DNA from: Saliphagus infecundisoli
Lineage (GTDB): Archaea > Halobacteriota > Halobacteria > Halobacteriales > Natrialbaceae
Assembly (NCBI RefSeq): GCF_020177375.1
Contig: NZ_JAIWHV010000002.1
Coordinates: 186,001 to 250,000 of the forward strand
Length of the DNA stretch: 64,000 nucleotides
Direction of reading: 5' to 3'
Numbering within the stretch: position 1 is the stretch's first letter; each line of letters opens with the position of its first letter. Shown here piece by piece: positions 37,239 through 46,237 of the stretch. The position numbers and the translations under genes are program-made. The notes beneath the pieces were generated by a model, which saw only the letters and a program-made list of their open reading frames with translations, searched no databases and was not told where the DNA came from.

Positions 37239-38591
37239 ATGACGATACTCGAGCAGGCCCGCGCGGTCGCCGGGACGGGGCCGGTCTGTGCGACCTGTCT
37301 CGGACGCCCCTTCGCCGAACGGAGCTTCGGGCTGACGAACGCCGAGCGCGGGCGGGCACTGCGGACGACGATCGCCCTGGAGGACGACGAGCCCCACGAG
37401 CCGGTCTCCCCCGTCGACTGCTGGGTCTGTGAGGGCTACTGCGCCCCGGAGGTCGCCGACGCGCTCGCCGAGGCCGTCGTCGCCGCCCTCGAGGGGTTCT
37501 CGGTCGGGAGCTACCAGGTCGGTACCCGAACGCCGCCGCTGGTCGAGGAGAACGACCGCCTCCTCCGGGAGGACGCGGGCCTCCCCGCCGACGCCGGCGA
37601 CGCACTCAATCGCGACCGCAACCGCGAGGTCGGCCGCCGGGTCGGCACCCGCCTGGAGGGGGCCGACGTCGACTTCGACCGACCCGACGCCCTCGCCGTG
37701 ATCGATCTCGAGGCGTTCGACCCCCGGGAGGTCATAGAGACCGGCACCGTGACGGGCCACGCCGTCGACGTCCAGGTCAACCCCGCGTTCGTCTACGGGC
37801 GCTACCGCAAGCGCGAACGCGAAATCCCCCAGACCGAGTGGCCCTGCCGGGAGTGTGGCGGCAGCGGCGTCCAGCTCGGCGACGACGGCGAGGAGCCCTG
37901 CGACCACTGCGGGGGCTCGGGCTACATGTACGACACGAGCGTCGAGCAGGTCGTCCGCCCCCACGTCGTCGAGGCGATGGACGGCGAAGCGGGCACCTTC
38001 CACGGCGCGGGCCGCGAGGACGTCGACGCCCGGATGCTCGGGGAGGGACGGCCCTTCGTCCTCGAAGTGGAACGCCCCCGTAACCGCTCGCCGGAGCTCG
38101 CGCCGGTCGAGACGGCGATCAACGAATCGGAGGTGGGCGTCGAGGTCTCCGGCCTCCGGCTCGCGAGCTACGAGACCGTCGAGCGCGTGAAAGAACACGC
38201 GGCGAGCAAGCGGTATCGGGCCGAGGTCGCCTTCGGCGAGCCGGTCGAGGAGGGCGAACTGGAGGGCGCCCTCGCCGAACTCCGGGGAACGACCGTCGCC
38301 CAGGAGACGCCCCAGCGGGTCGATCACCGCCGGGCGAGCATGGTCCGCGAGCGGACCGTCTACGACGCCGGCGGCGACCTCGAGGAGCCGACCCGGGCCG
38401 ACGTCGAGATCCACGGCGAGGGGGGCCTCTACGTGAAGGAGCTGATAAGCGGCGACGACGACCGGACCGAGCCGAGCCTCGCGGGCCTGCTCGGCACCGA
38501 CGCGGAGGTGACGGCCCTCGACGTCCTCGCGGTGGAAGGCGAGGACGAGCCGTTCGAACGCGAGGAGTTCTTCCTCGACGACGGCGAGTGA
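37239..38591 (+). CDS. pus10: tRNA pseudouridine synthase Pus10
   Basis: 450 residues. It forms pseudouridine at tRNA positions 54 and 55. The N-terminal cysteines CATCLGRPF...CWVCEGYC form the THUMP-side zinc site. The catalytic aspartate lies in AGREDVDARMLGEGRPFVLEV. A CxxCxGxG pair (CRECGGSG...CDHCGGSG), reminiscent of a DnaJ zinc knuckle, is inserted before the catalytic domain, and similar knuckles occur in archaeal Pus10. ATG 37239 gives MTILEQARAVAGTGPVC. Followed at 71 bases by the YbaK-type gene. Confidence 0.94.
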   Translation: MTILEQARAVAGTGPVCATCLGRPFAERSFGLTNAERGRALRTTIALEDDEPHEPVSPVDCWVCEGYCAPEVADALAEAVVAALEGFSVGSYQVGTRTPPLVEENDRLLREDAGLPADAGDALNRDRNREVGRRVGTRLEGADVDFDRPDALAVIDLEAFDPREVIETGTVTGHAVDVQVNPAFVYGRYRKREREIPQTEWPCRECGGSGVQLGDDGEEPCDHCGGSGYMYDTSVEQVVRPHVVEAMDGEAGTFHGAGREDVDARMLGEGRPFVLEVERPRNRSPELAPVETAINESEVGVEVSGLRLASYETVERVKEHAASKRYRAEVAFGEPVEEGELEGALAELRGTTVAQETPQRVDHRRASMVRERTVYDAGGDLEEPTRADVEIHGEGGLYVKELISGDDDRTEPSLAGLLGTDAEVTALDVLAVEGEDEPFEREEFFLDDGE

Positions 38592-38662
38592 GTTCGGCGC
38601 CGAACACACACGGTTCGGCCGGATCGTGGAGATCATGTTCCCCCACCCCGTCCGACCTCGGT

Positions 38663-39133
38663 ATGCACCGGCGAGCCCGGGAGTTTCGGGACCGCGTGAC
38701 CGATCAGTTCGGCATCGACCTCGCGATCCACGAGTTCCCCGAGGGGACGAAGACCGCCGAGGACGCCGCGGCCGCCGTCGGCTGCGAGGTGAGGGCGATC
38801 GCCAGCGCGCTCGTCTTCGTCGCCGACGGCGATCCGATCGTGGTCGTCACCAGCGGCGCCAACCGGGCCAGCGAGGCAAAGGTGGCCGAGGAACTCGAGA
38901 CCGGAGACGTGAGGATGGCCGATCCCGACACCGTCCGGGAGGCCACCGGCTACGCCATCGGGGGCGTCCCGCCGTTCGGTCACGACGGTGACGTCCCGAC
39001 GCTCGTCGACGAGACGCTCCTCGCGGAAGAGGAAGTGTGGGCCGCCGCCGGCACCCCCGAGGCCGTCTTCCCGATCGACCCCGAGCGGCTGGTCGAGTTC
39101 GCGGGGGCCAGGCCCGCCGACGTGGTCGAGTAG
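38663..39133 (+). CDS. YbaK/ProX-type aminoacyl-tRNA deacylase
   Basis: 156 residues. Editing domain that hydrolyses mischarged tRNA, for example Cys-tRNA-Pro or Ala-tRNA-Pro. EFPEGTKTAEDAAAAVGCEVRAIASALVFV, the lysine in EAKVAEEL and the loop TGYAIGGVPPFGH are characteristic. ATG 38663 is the first start inside the family boundary. Possibly co-transcribed with pus10. The exact tRNA substrate cannot be told from sequence. Confidence 0.9.
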   Translation: MHRRAREFRDRVTDQFGIDLAIHEFPEGTKTAEDAAAAVGCEVRAIASALVFVADGDPIVVVTSGANRASEAKVAEELETGDVRMADPDTVREATGYAIGGVPPFGHDGDVPTLVDETLLAEEEVWAAAGTPEAVFPIDPERLVEFAGARPADVVE

Positions 39134-39261
39134 TCCCAGGAACTCGTGGACGGTTCACCGAATCGGTTTCGCGAGGACGTCCGAGGGCGATCCTGTTCAG
39201 TGGAGGTGCCGACTGAGCGATCGGTAACGAGTAAGACTTCCGAGACTAGTCAACCCCAAAA

Positions 39262-39270
39262 CATTAATTC
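39262..39270 (+). promoter_or_regulatory. TATA box of the AT-rich membrane-protein gene
   Basis: CATTAATTC is centred 28 bases before ATG 39294, giving a leaderless transcript. A second A/T block (ATATATG, 39273-39279) lies closer. Confidence 0.5.
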
Positions 39271-39293
39271 GAATATATGTCTATAGCTGAGAT

Positions 39294-39632
39294 ATGGCTT
39301 CGATATCGGCCGGATACGCCAGTTACGGAATTTTTGCCTTCGGATTGCTGATGCTCGTTGCGACCATTGTGTTCTCCTCACAGACGGCACTTGCCTGTCA
39401 GTTTGACAGTGCGATTTATGATATGATCGGCATCCACCCGACGCGGAGTTCGATCGAAGGGGTCGTTCCACCCGGAACGGGTGGTCCTCTCCGAGGAGGT
39501 GGACTCATCTGGAACGATGGATGTAATGAACGCGGGAGCCCGCTTCTGCTTCCCGTATTAGGTGTAATCGGAACAATCACGGGGCTGCGTTTTATCATAT
39601 GGGACGTTCACACGCAGTATTTATCTAACTGA
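39294..39632 (+). CDS. Orphan AT-rich small membrane protein
   Basis: 112 residues. One N-terminal span (YGIFAFGLLMLVATIVFSS), a Cys/Gly-containing external-looking loop with CQFDSAIYD and a GTGGPLRGGG stretch, a second Cys in WNDGCNERG, and a C-terminal span (LLLPVLGVIGTITGLRFII). Codons end in A/T far more often than in the neighbours. I recognise no family. It could be a recently acquired orphan. Two cysteines on the same side could form a disulfide outside the cell. Confidence 0.65.
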   Translation: MASISAGYASYGIFAFGLLMLVATIVFSSQTALACQFDSAIYDMIGIHPTRSSIEGVVPPGTGGPLRGGGLIWNDGCNERGSPLLLPVLGVIGTITGLRFIIWDVHTQYLSN

Positions 39633-39761
39633 CCTCCGTGTTCTGTCGTTGATCTCTACTGGGCAGTGCGGGCAAGAGGGTGGCCATGAGAACCAGGCTC
39701 GTCCCACCCACGGCCACCGGGAGCCACAACGGTTTTGTCCCGGCCGTCCGACCGCCGAGTC

Positions 39762-40418
39762 ATGCCGTTCGGAGCCGACGAGGCCGGCAAGGGGCCGGCG
39801 CTGGGGTCGATGTTCGCCGCGGCCCTCTACGTCGCGGACCCGAGTGCGCTCCCCGAGGGAGTCGCGGACTCGAAACGCCTGTCCCCGGAGCGCCGCGAGG
39901 AGCTCGCCGCCGCCCTTCGAGGGGACGACCGGGTCCGGATCGGCGTCGCCGAGATCACGACCGAACGGATCGACGACCCCGAGACCGACATGAACGGGCT
40001 CGCGGTCTCCGCCCACGCCGAGGCGATCGACGGGGCGCTGTCGGGGCTCGGCGGCGACGAGCCGGTCCCGGGGCTGTGTGACGCCTGCGACACCGACGCC
40101 GCCCGCTTTGCGGATCGGGTCGAGGCGGCCTGCGAGGCCGCCGTGGCGGTCGAGGCCGAACACGCCGCCGACGACGCGGACCCGGTCGTCGCCGCGGCGA
40201 GCATCGTCGCGAAGGTCTCCCGGGACGCCCACGTCGCGACTCTCGCCGAGGAGTACGGCACGGTCGGCAGCGGCTACCCGAGCGACCCGACGACCCGCGC
40301 GTACATCGAGGGCTACGTCGCCGACCACGGCGAACTGCCGCCCGCTGCCCGGGAGTCGTGGGCGACCTGCGCCGACGCGCTCGCGGCGGCCGAACAACGC
40401 GGGCTGGGGGAGTTTTGA
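39762..40418 (+). CDS. rnhB: Ribonuclease HII
   Basis: 218 residues. It removes RNA from RNA-DNA hybrids, including single ribonucleotides and primers. Catalytic D6/E7 are in GADEAGKGP (the common arginine of the bacterial motif is lysine). A second acidic motif is LCDACDTDAARFADRVEAA, and AASIVAKVSRDAHV is the family helix. ATG 39762 puts the motif at the N-terminus. It is followed at 73 bases by the DUF502 gene, same strand. Confidence 0.92.
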   Translation: MPFGADEAGKGPALGSMFAAALYVADPSALPEGVADSKRLSPERREELAAALRGDDRVRIGVAEITTERIDDPETDMNGLAVSAHAEAIDGALSGLGGDEPVPGLCDACDTDAARFADRVEAACEAAVAVEAEHAADDADPVVAAASIVAKVSRDAHVATLAEEYGTVGSGYPSDPTTRAYIEGYVADHGELPPAARESWATCADALAAAEQRGLGEF

Positions 40419-40491
40419 ACATGGCGGGTCATGCAAGCCTCATCTCCTTGCCGATACCGTGGTTATCCCGTCGCGTGACAGGGAGGCGACG

Positions 40492-41391
40492 ATGAACGGC
40501 GACGACTGGGGACCGTTTCGGGCGGGCAAGTCGATCTACACGGAGATCAGCGAGGTCGTCCTCGCGGGGATCGCGATCATCGTCCCGATCGTCGTCACCG
40601 TCTACGTGCTCCAGGTGGCACTCGGGTTCGTCGCCGGCGCGCTCGGACCGATCATCGCCTTTCTGGACTTCGTCGGCATGTTCGATCTGATCGAGGCGAC
40701 CGGCTTTCTTCCCCTGCTCGCCGACATCGGGCTCTACCGCTGGACGATCGACTTCCTCACCGAGATCATCGCGTTGCTCGCGCTGTTCGCGCTCATCGTC
40801 GTCATCGGTCTGATCGCCTACCACCCGTGGGGCCGGCGACTGGTCGACTTCTTCGACGTCGCCATCGAGTCGATCCCCGGGGTCGGCACCGTCTATCGGA
40901 GCTTCCGGCGGATGGGCGACATCATGCTGGACGACGACGTCGACAACTTCCAGGAGGTCAACCTGGTCGAACTCCACGGCGAGGGAACGTACGTCATCGG
41001 CTTCCGGGTGGGCGAGGCCCCTTCGGTCGTCGAGGACGCGACCGGCGACGGGTCGGTGACGATGTTCATCCCGTTCGCGCCGAACCCGGTCACTGGTGGG
41101 TTTCTCACCTACGTCTCGCCCGACCAGCTCCACGACGTCGAGATGACAGTCGAGGAGGGCGTCCGGAACATCATCACCAGCGGCGTCTCCGGCCACGAGT
41201 CCGACCAGGCCGACATCGACCTCGCGCTCGACACTCCCGTCGTCCAGGAGGTCATCGAGAACGGGCCGGATCTGACCGACTCCGGCGACGAAGCCGACGA
41301 GACGACCGACGGCCGGCGGTTCCGGACCGGGAGCGACGCGGCCAGAGACGAGCACGCCGGCGGCGACCGGGAGAACGACCGCGGGAACTGA
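40492..41391 (+). CDS. DUF502 membrane protein
   Basis: 299 residues with an N-terminal membrane pair (VVLAGIAIIVPIVVTVYVLQVAL and IIALLALFALIVVIGLIAY). The family hallmark ESIPGVGTVYRSFRRMGDIML is present, and then a soluble region with VTMFIPFAPNPVTGGFLTYV. The last 60 residues are acidic and disordered. DUF502 proteins have no established function. It sits between rnhB and a cation exchanger. Confidence 0.9.
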   Translation: MNGDDWGPFRAGKSIYTEISEVVLAGIAIIVPIVVTVYVLQVALGFVAGALGPIIAFLDFVGMFDLIEATGFLPLLADIGLYRWTIDFLTEIIALLALFALIVVIGLIAYHPWGRRLVDFFDVAIESIPGVGTVYRSFRRMGDIMLDDDVDNFQEVNLVELHGEGTYVIGFRVGEAPSVVEDATGDGSVTMFIPFAPNPVTGGFLTYVSPDQLHDVEMTVEEGVRNIITSGVSGHESDQADIDLALDTPVVQEVIENGPDLTDSGDEADETTDGRRFRTGSDAARDEHAGGDRENDRGN

Positions 41392-41428
41392 TCGCGTCCT
41401 TTATTCCGCCCCCGAGTGATCGACCGCT

Positions 41429-42439
41429 GTGCTCTCCGTCCTCGCTCTCCTCGCCGTCGCCGCGGTCGCGACCGCGGTCGTCTGGGTCGGCAGCAGCCGT
41501 CTCGAGGACGCCGCCGCCGACCTCGCGGTCGCCTACGGCGCGCCCGCGGTCGTCCAGGGCGCGATCATCGCCGCCGTCGGCTCGAGCATGCCCGAGCTCG
41601 CGAGCGTCCTCGTGGCGGCGGGACTCCACGGCGAGTTCGAACTCGGGATCGGCGCCATCGTCGGCTCGGCCGTGTTCAACCTGCTCGTGATCCCCGCGAT
41701 CTCGGTGCTCGTCGGCGGACGCGCGGAGACGAGCCGCGACCTCGTCTTCAAGGAGTCGCTGTTCTACATGCTCGCGGTCGCGACCCTCCTGCTCACGTTC
41801 TCGCTTTCGGTGATCTACTACCCCACCGACGGTGCCCTCTCGGGGAACGTGACCCGCCCGCTCGCGCTCGTCCCCCTCGCGCTCTACGGGCTCTACCTCT
41901 ACACCCAGTATCTCGAGATCTCGGAGGGGGGCATGACCCGGGACGCCTCGATCGCGCTGGGACGGACCTGGCTCCGCTTCGGAGGCGGCCTCGTGTTGAT
42001 CGTCATCGGGGTCGAGGGGCTCGTCCGGGCGGCCATCGGGCTCGGCGACGCGTTCGGAACCCCCGCCTTTCTCTGGGGGATGACCGTCGTCGCCGCGGGC
42101 TCGAGCGTCCCCGACGCGTTCGTCAGCATCGTCGCGGCCCGGGAGGGCCGGCCGACGGTGAGCCTGGCGAACGTGCTCGGGAGCAACGTCTTCGACCTGC
42201 TGGTGGCGATCCCCGTCGGGGTGCTCGTCGCCGGCTCGTTCCCGATCGCCTTCCCCAACGTCGTCCCGATGATGGCCTTCCTGGTCGGGGCGACCATCGC
42301 CTTCTTCGTCATCGCGCGCACCGAGATGGCGCTCTCCCGGCGGGAGGCCTGGCTGTTGCTCGTCCTCTACGCTTGCTTCGTCGTCTGGCTCGTCGTCGAG
42401 AGCGTCGGCCTCACGGGCGTGCTCCCCGAGACCGGGTAG
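41429..42439 (+). CDS. Sodium/calcium exchanger family (CaCA) antiporter
   Basis: 336 residues, about ten spans. The two inverted alpha-repeats are visible: GSSMPELASVL...GAIVGSAVFNLL and AGSSVPDAFVSIVA...GSNVFDLLVAIPV, which supply the ion-binding Glu/Asp and Asn/Ser residues. The second repeat has Asp where the first has Glu. GTG 41429 is the start giving MLSVLALLAV. It likely extrudes Ca2+ or exchanges Na+. Confidence 0.92.
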   Translation: MLSVLALLAVAAVATAVVWVGSSRLEDAAADLAVAYGAPAVVQGAIIAAVGSSMPELASVLVAAGLHGEFELGIGAIVGSAVFNLLVIPAISVLVGGRAETSRDLVFKESLFYMLAVATLLLTFSLSVIYYPTDGALSGNVTRPLALVPLALYGLYLYTQYLEISEGGMTRDASIALGRTWLRFGGGLVLIVIGVEGLVRAAIGLGDAFGTPAFLWGMTVVAAGSSVPDAFVSIVAAREGRPTVSLANVLGSNVFDLLVAIPVGVLVAGSFPIAFPNVVPMMAFLVGATIAFFVIARTEMALSRREAWLLLVLYACFVVWLVVESVGLTGVLPETG

Positions 42440-42458
42440 GGTGGAGCCAGCACGCCCG

Positions 42459-43175
42459 TCACTCCTCGTCCTCGTCCTTCCACTCGCCCGGGTTCACGTC
42501 GTGGTACTCGCCTTTTGCCTGCCGGGGGGTCGGCCAGACCGTCACTCCCAGGAGCGCGAGGTAGTAGCCGAGGACGACCGCGACGACGACAGTTCCCGGG
42601 ATCCCCGGGACCGAGGCCGTCTCGAGCCAGTCTTCCCCCGAGACGAAGACCGTGATCCGGAAGATCCACGCGACCAGCAGGACGCTCTGGAGGGGGAAGT
42701 ACACCCGCCGCAGGCGCCGGGTCATCGCCTCCCGCCTCGAGACCTTCAGCGTCGGCTTCCGGAGGTCGTCGGCGATCGCCCGGCGCCACTCCTGGTGGAC
42801 CGCCCCGTCGGGATCGAAGGCGTTGGCGAAGACGTTCTCCTCGATCAGACGGACCCGCGCCCGCGTCGCGTCGTACGACCGGTATCGCCGGAGGTCGAAG
42901 GCCAGAAGGATCGACAGCGCGAGCATCCCGATCAGCAGGAAGTACGGCGGGCTGTCGGGGGTCGCAAACGACAGCGCGAGGACGGCGGCGAGCAGGCCGA
43001 TCGCCCAGTCGACGGTGAGGTCGAGCCGGCTGACCCCCGTCGACATCTGGCCGACCTCGCCGCGGTAGTAGTGGGGGAGCAAGGAGAGGAAGTCCGAGGA
43101 CTCCCGCCCGGCCTCGGCGGCCACCTCGCGTCCCTCCTCGCGTTCGGGGTCGAACGAGTCGTCGTCGGGTCCCAT
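42459..43175 (-). CDS. DUF2270 membrane protein
   Basis: 238 residues. Acidic N-terminus, then FLSLLPHYYRGEVGQMSTGVSRLDLTVDWAIG, two spans (LLAAVLALSFATPDSPPYFLLIGMLALSILLAF), the RRYRSYDATRARVRLIEENVFANAF block typical of DUF2270, and two more C-terminal spans. The function is unknown. The 3' end is convergent with the exchanger, 19 bases apart. Confidence 0.85.
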   Translation of the reverse strand: MGPDDDSFDPEREEGREVAAEAGRESSDFLSLLPHYYRGEVGQMSTGVSRLDLTVDWAIGLLAAVLALSFATPDSPPYFLLIGMLALSILLAFDLRRYRSYDATRARVRLIEENVFANAFDPDGAVHQEWRRAIADDLRKPTLKVSRREAMTRRLRRVYFPLQSVLLVAWIFRITVFVSGEDWLETASVPGIPGTVVVAVVLGYYLALLGVTVWPTPRQAKGEYHDVNPGEWKDEDEE

Positions 43176-43283
43176 GCCACGAGTAGGGTTCCAGCGGATA
43201 AAACACGCCTCGTCGCCGGGCGTGACGTCCCGGTTTCGGCGACGGTCGGGGGCGAGAGCCAGTGGCGCCGCGACGCCGGCGGG

Positions 43284-44870
43284 CTACTCCCCGGTCAGCA
43301 GGTATCGCAGGATGTCGCCGTAGGCCGGACGGGTGACGAAGACGCCGATCAACACCCCGAGGATGGTGATGATCGCGAACCCGCGCAGATCGCCGAGGCT
43401 GAGGACGGCGAGGGGCGCCATCGCGATGATCGTCGTCGCGGCGGCGGCCCCGATCACCCAGAACGCCTTCCTGAAGCGGGAGGCGAACACCCGCCGGGAG
43501 TTGACGTCGCCTTCCTCCATCACCTCGTCGGCGATGATGATGAGGTCGTCGACGCCGGTGCCGACGACCGCGATGAAGCCGGCGACGTGGGAGAGATCCA
43601 GGGGCATCCGGATCGCCGCCGCGAAGCCGAGCAGGATCACCACCTCCGCGAGCGCGGTCACGACCATCGGCCCCGCGACCCGCCGGTCGGCGTAGCGGAG
43701 GTAGACGACGCCGCTCACCGTCAGTACCGAGAGGACGCCCGTGACCAGCGAGAACAGCTTGAACTGCTCTGCGAGGGCGGGCTCGACCGAGAACGTCCGG
43801 TCGTTCTCGAAGTCGAGGGGTGCCCGCAGGCTCCCCGCCCGGAGGTTGACCGACAGCGCCTGGGCCTCGGTCTGGGAGGGTGCGAGCATGACGAACTGGG
43901 GGTCCTCGACCCACTCGCCGCTTCGCATCGGCCCCGCGAGATCGGGACCCATGCTGTGGGCGTCGACGACCTCGCCGTCGACGATGGTCAGCAGACAGTA
44001 GTTTTGCCCGTCGGTTCCGGGCTCGCCGAAGCCACACTGGCCGACCCCCGGACCCGTGAAGCCGTACTCGTTCATCGCGGCCTGGAACTCCGGAGCCGCC
44101 TCCTCGGAGACGCTCACCGGGACGTGGTGGCCGTTCTGCTCGTTGTACGCCGCCGGATCGACGCCCGCGAAGTCGCCCTGCTCGAGGACGGTCTCGTTGG
44201 TCTGGCCGCCCTCGCCGTCGGGGTAGTGAGCCCGGACCTCGACGATCCCGCGCTCGGAGAGCAGGGTTCGAAGCTCCGCGGGCGTGCGGTCGGGGACCTC
44301 GGTGACGATGTAGTACTGGCCGTTGGGGGCCGACGACTGGGAGACCCGCCCGCCCGAGAGGCCGGCCTCGTTGATCTTCGTCTCTATCGTCCGGATGATC
44401 GAGTCCCGGGTCGACTGGGTGACGCCGTCGCGGACGTCGCCTTCCGTCGCGTCGACGCCGGCCGCCCGGAGGGCCGCGGCGAACTCCTCGTGGGAGACGT
44501 CGTCGACGAACAGCTCGGCGGTGTGAAAGCCGCTGTCCTGGTGGAACTGGACGCTGACGTTCGCGGAGTCGACCCCGAGTTCATCCTCGAGGGTCGCCTC
44601 GACCTCGCCCGCCCGGTCGGGTTCGATCTCCAACTCCTCGGCGGTGGTGCCGACGACCGGGGCGCTGATACGGGTGCCGCCGTCGAGCCCGAGCCCGTAG
44701 GCGAGGTTCGTCGGGCTCGCCCCGGCGTCGGCGCTCTCGTTCCCGCCGCCGGCGAACTCGTCCTGGGGGAGGAGCCCGCCGGGGACGAACAGCGCTACGA
44801 GGGCGACGCCCACGAGGATCACGAGGAGGATGACCCGCCAGTGGGCCCCGACGACCGATCGAAGGCCCAT
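43284..44870 (-). CDS. secD: Protein-export membrane protein SecD
   Basis: 528 residues, RND-like accessory of the Sec translocon that uses ion motive force to aid export. One N-terminal span, a large extracellular domain (residues about 35-340) with GLDGGTRI, then five spans including VAGFIAVVGTGVDDLIIIADEV (the essential Asp pair region). MGLRSVVGAHWRV at 44870 is taken as start because it overlaps the secF stop by one base (TGATG), indicating coupling. Confidence 0.94.
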   Translation of the reverse strand: MGLRSVVGAHWRVILLVILVGVALVALFVPGGLLPQDEFAGGGNESADAGASPTNLAYGLGLDGGTRISAPVVGTTAEELEIEPDRAGEVEATLEDELGVDSANVSVQFHQDSGFHTAELFVDDVSHEEFAAALRAAGVDATEGDVRDGVTQSTRDSIIRTIETKINEAGLSGGRVSQSSAPNGQYYIVTEVPDRTPAELRTLLSERGIVEVRAHYPDGEGGQTNETVLEQGDFAGVDPAAYNEQNGHHVPVSVSEEAAPEFQAAMNEYGFTGPGVGQCGFGEPGTDGQNYCLLTIVDGEVVDAHSMGPDLAGPMRSGEWVEDPQFVMLAPSQTEAQALSVNLRAGSLRAPLDFENDRTFSVEPALAEQFKLFSLVTGVLSVLTVSGVVYLRYADRRVAGPMVVTALAEVVILLGFAAAIRMPLDLSHVAGFIAVVGTGVDDLIIIADEVMEEGDVNSRRVFASRFRKAFWVIGAAAATTIIAMAPLAVLSLGDLRGFAIITILGVLIGVFVTRPAYGDILRYLLTGE

Positions 44871-45748
44871 CAGCGGGCCACCCCCTCGTGGACGTACCAC
44901 CGCAGGAGGCTCAGGTTCAGCAGGTAGGTGTTCAGCAGGTCGGCCGCCAGCCCGACGAAGAGGATCAGTCCAATCGAGGAAAGCAGGTCGATGCCGAAGG
45001 CGGTCGCGGCGACGGCCATCACCGCCATCGCGGCCATCGAGGTCACGGTCATCGTCACCCCGGTTCGCATCGCCCGGTGGACGCTCTCGGTGAAGTCGCC
45101 GCCCCGCCGGAGCACCGAGTTGTTGAGCAGGATGTCGGAGTCGACGGAGTAGCCGATCAGCATCAGGAGTGCGGCGACGGTGCCGAGCGAGAGCGGGATT
45201 CCGACGAGGTTCATCACCGCAAGCGGGATCACGATGTCCGAAAACGCCGAGACTACGATGGCGACGCTCGGGACGAACGTCCGAAAGAGCGCGAACGCGA
45301 GGACGCTCATGCCGACGAAGGCGGCACCCACCCCCAAAAGTGCGGTCCGCTGGGCCTGAGCACCGAAGGCAGCCGACGTCGACGTTACCGACTGGACGAC
45401 CTCCCCGTCGCCCGCCGGCTCCAGGTTGGCCGCGGCCTGCTCGCTCAGGGCGGACTCGTCGGTCGAGGCGAACTGGACGATGTAGCGGTCGTCCTCGGCC
45501 TGGACGGCCTGGACCGACTCGGGTTCGGCGTCGAACGCCGCGGGGATCTCGGCGCGGTCGCTGGCGGTGTCGACGGTCAGCTCGGTTCCGCCGGCGAACT
45601 CGATGCCCATCGCGACGGGCGCGCCGGTCAGCAGGTACCAGCCCAGCAGTATCGCGAGCGCGAGGGCCAACACCGCGAGCGGAACCGCCGCGAGCTGGCG
45701 GTCGGAGTAGGGCGTGTAATCGATCTCCGGGACGTCGAAGCCCCCCAT
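44870..45748 (-). CDS. secF: Protein-export membrane protein SecF
   Basis: 292 residues. Six spans with a periplasm-side loop. GIEFAGGTEL is the N-terminal motif. Close to the end are LMLIGYSVDSDILLNNSVLRRGGD (the SecF transmembrane-4 Asp/Asn set) and LFVGLAADLLNTYLLNLSLLRW. It is upstream of secD in the same transcript, the usual haloarchaeal order. MGGFDVPEIDYTPYSD at 45748 is favoured over 45823 because that extension is not membrane-protein-like. Confidence 0.93.
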   Translation of the reverse strand: MGGFDVPEIDYTPYSDRQLAAVPLAVLALALAILLGWYLLTGAPVAMGIEFAGGTELTVDTASDRAEIPAAFDAEPESVQAVQAEDDRYIVQFASTDESALSEQAAANLEPAGDGEVVQSVTSTSAAFGAQAQRTALLGVGAAFVGMSVLAFALFRTFVPSVAIVVSAFSDIVIPLAVMNLVGIPLSLGTVAALLMLIGYSVDSDILLNNSVLRRGGDFTESVHRAMRTGVTMTVTSMAAMAVMAVAATAFGIDLLSSIGLILFVGLAADLLNTYLLNLSLLRWYVHEGVAR

Positions 45749-45866
45749 CGTCCGCACGTCGAACGGGCCCCAGGTAAGCCTTCTCACTTCCGCCAGCGGG
45801 CGCCGACCACGACGCGGCTCCACGGGTGGGCGGGAGAGCTTTCCCCCTTGAGGTCGTTCATCGAGT

Positions 45867-46223
45867 ATGGCTCGAGGGACCGACCGACACGGCGGAGCGA
45901 GCGAGGAACCGACCGCGGAGGCCGACCGGATCGTCGTCTCCTACCCGGCGGACCTCTCGGAGTGGGGCCGCTCCCGGCTCGAGGAACCCTCGTTTCTGGC
46001 GTGGCTCGGAAAGACCCACGACGCGGCCGCGGCGGGCGACGTCTGGGAGGAGTTCGTCGACGTCGGTTGCTGTGGCTCGACGCTCGACGTCCCCCTCCGC
46101 GTCGAGGGGATCGAGGGCGGCTCGCGGATCGGCGAGGACACCGAGATCGAGTACGCCGTCCGGGAGGCCTGCGGGATCGAGGGGAGCTGGCAGGTCCAGA
46201 GCGAGGGCGCTCCCGAGAGCTAA
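45867..46223 (+). CDS. Conserved haloarchaeal protein of unknown function
   Basis: 118 residues, soluble. ADRIVVSYPADLSEWGRSRLEEPSFLAWL, VWEEFVDVGCCGSTLDVPLRVEGI, and an end with EYAVREACGIEGSWQVQ. Two adjacent cysteines plus a third near the end could bind a metal or form a disulfide. No family name is recognised. It is divergent from secF and convergent with the next gene (14 bases apart). Confidence 0.65.
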   Translation: MARGTDRHGGASEEPTAEADRIVVSYPADLSEWGRSRLEEPSFLAWLGKTHDAAAAGDVWEEFVDVGCCGSTLDVPLRVEGIEGGSRIGEDTEIEYAVREACGIEGSWQVQSEGAPES

Positions 46224-46237
46224 CGACGGTCGGCCGA

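Noticed and set aside
37850-37930. A DnaJ fusion in Pus10, because of the CxxCxGxG pair
   Set aside because: Archaeal Pus10 proteins carry a similar zinc knuckle at this position, and there is no J domain.
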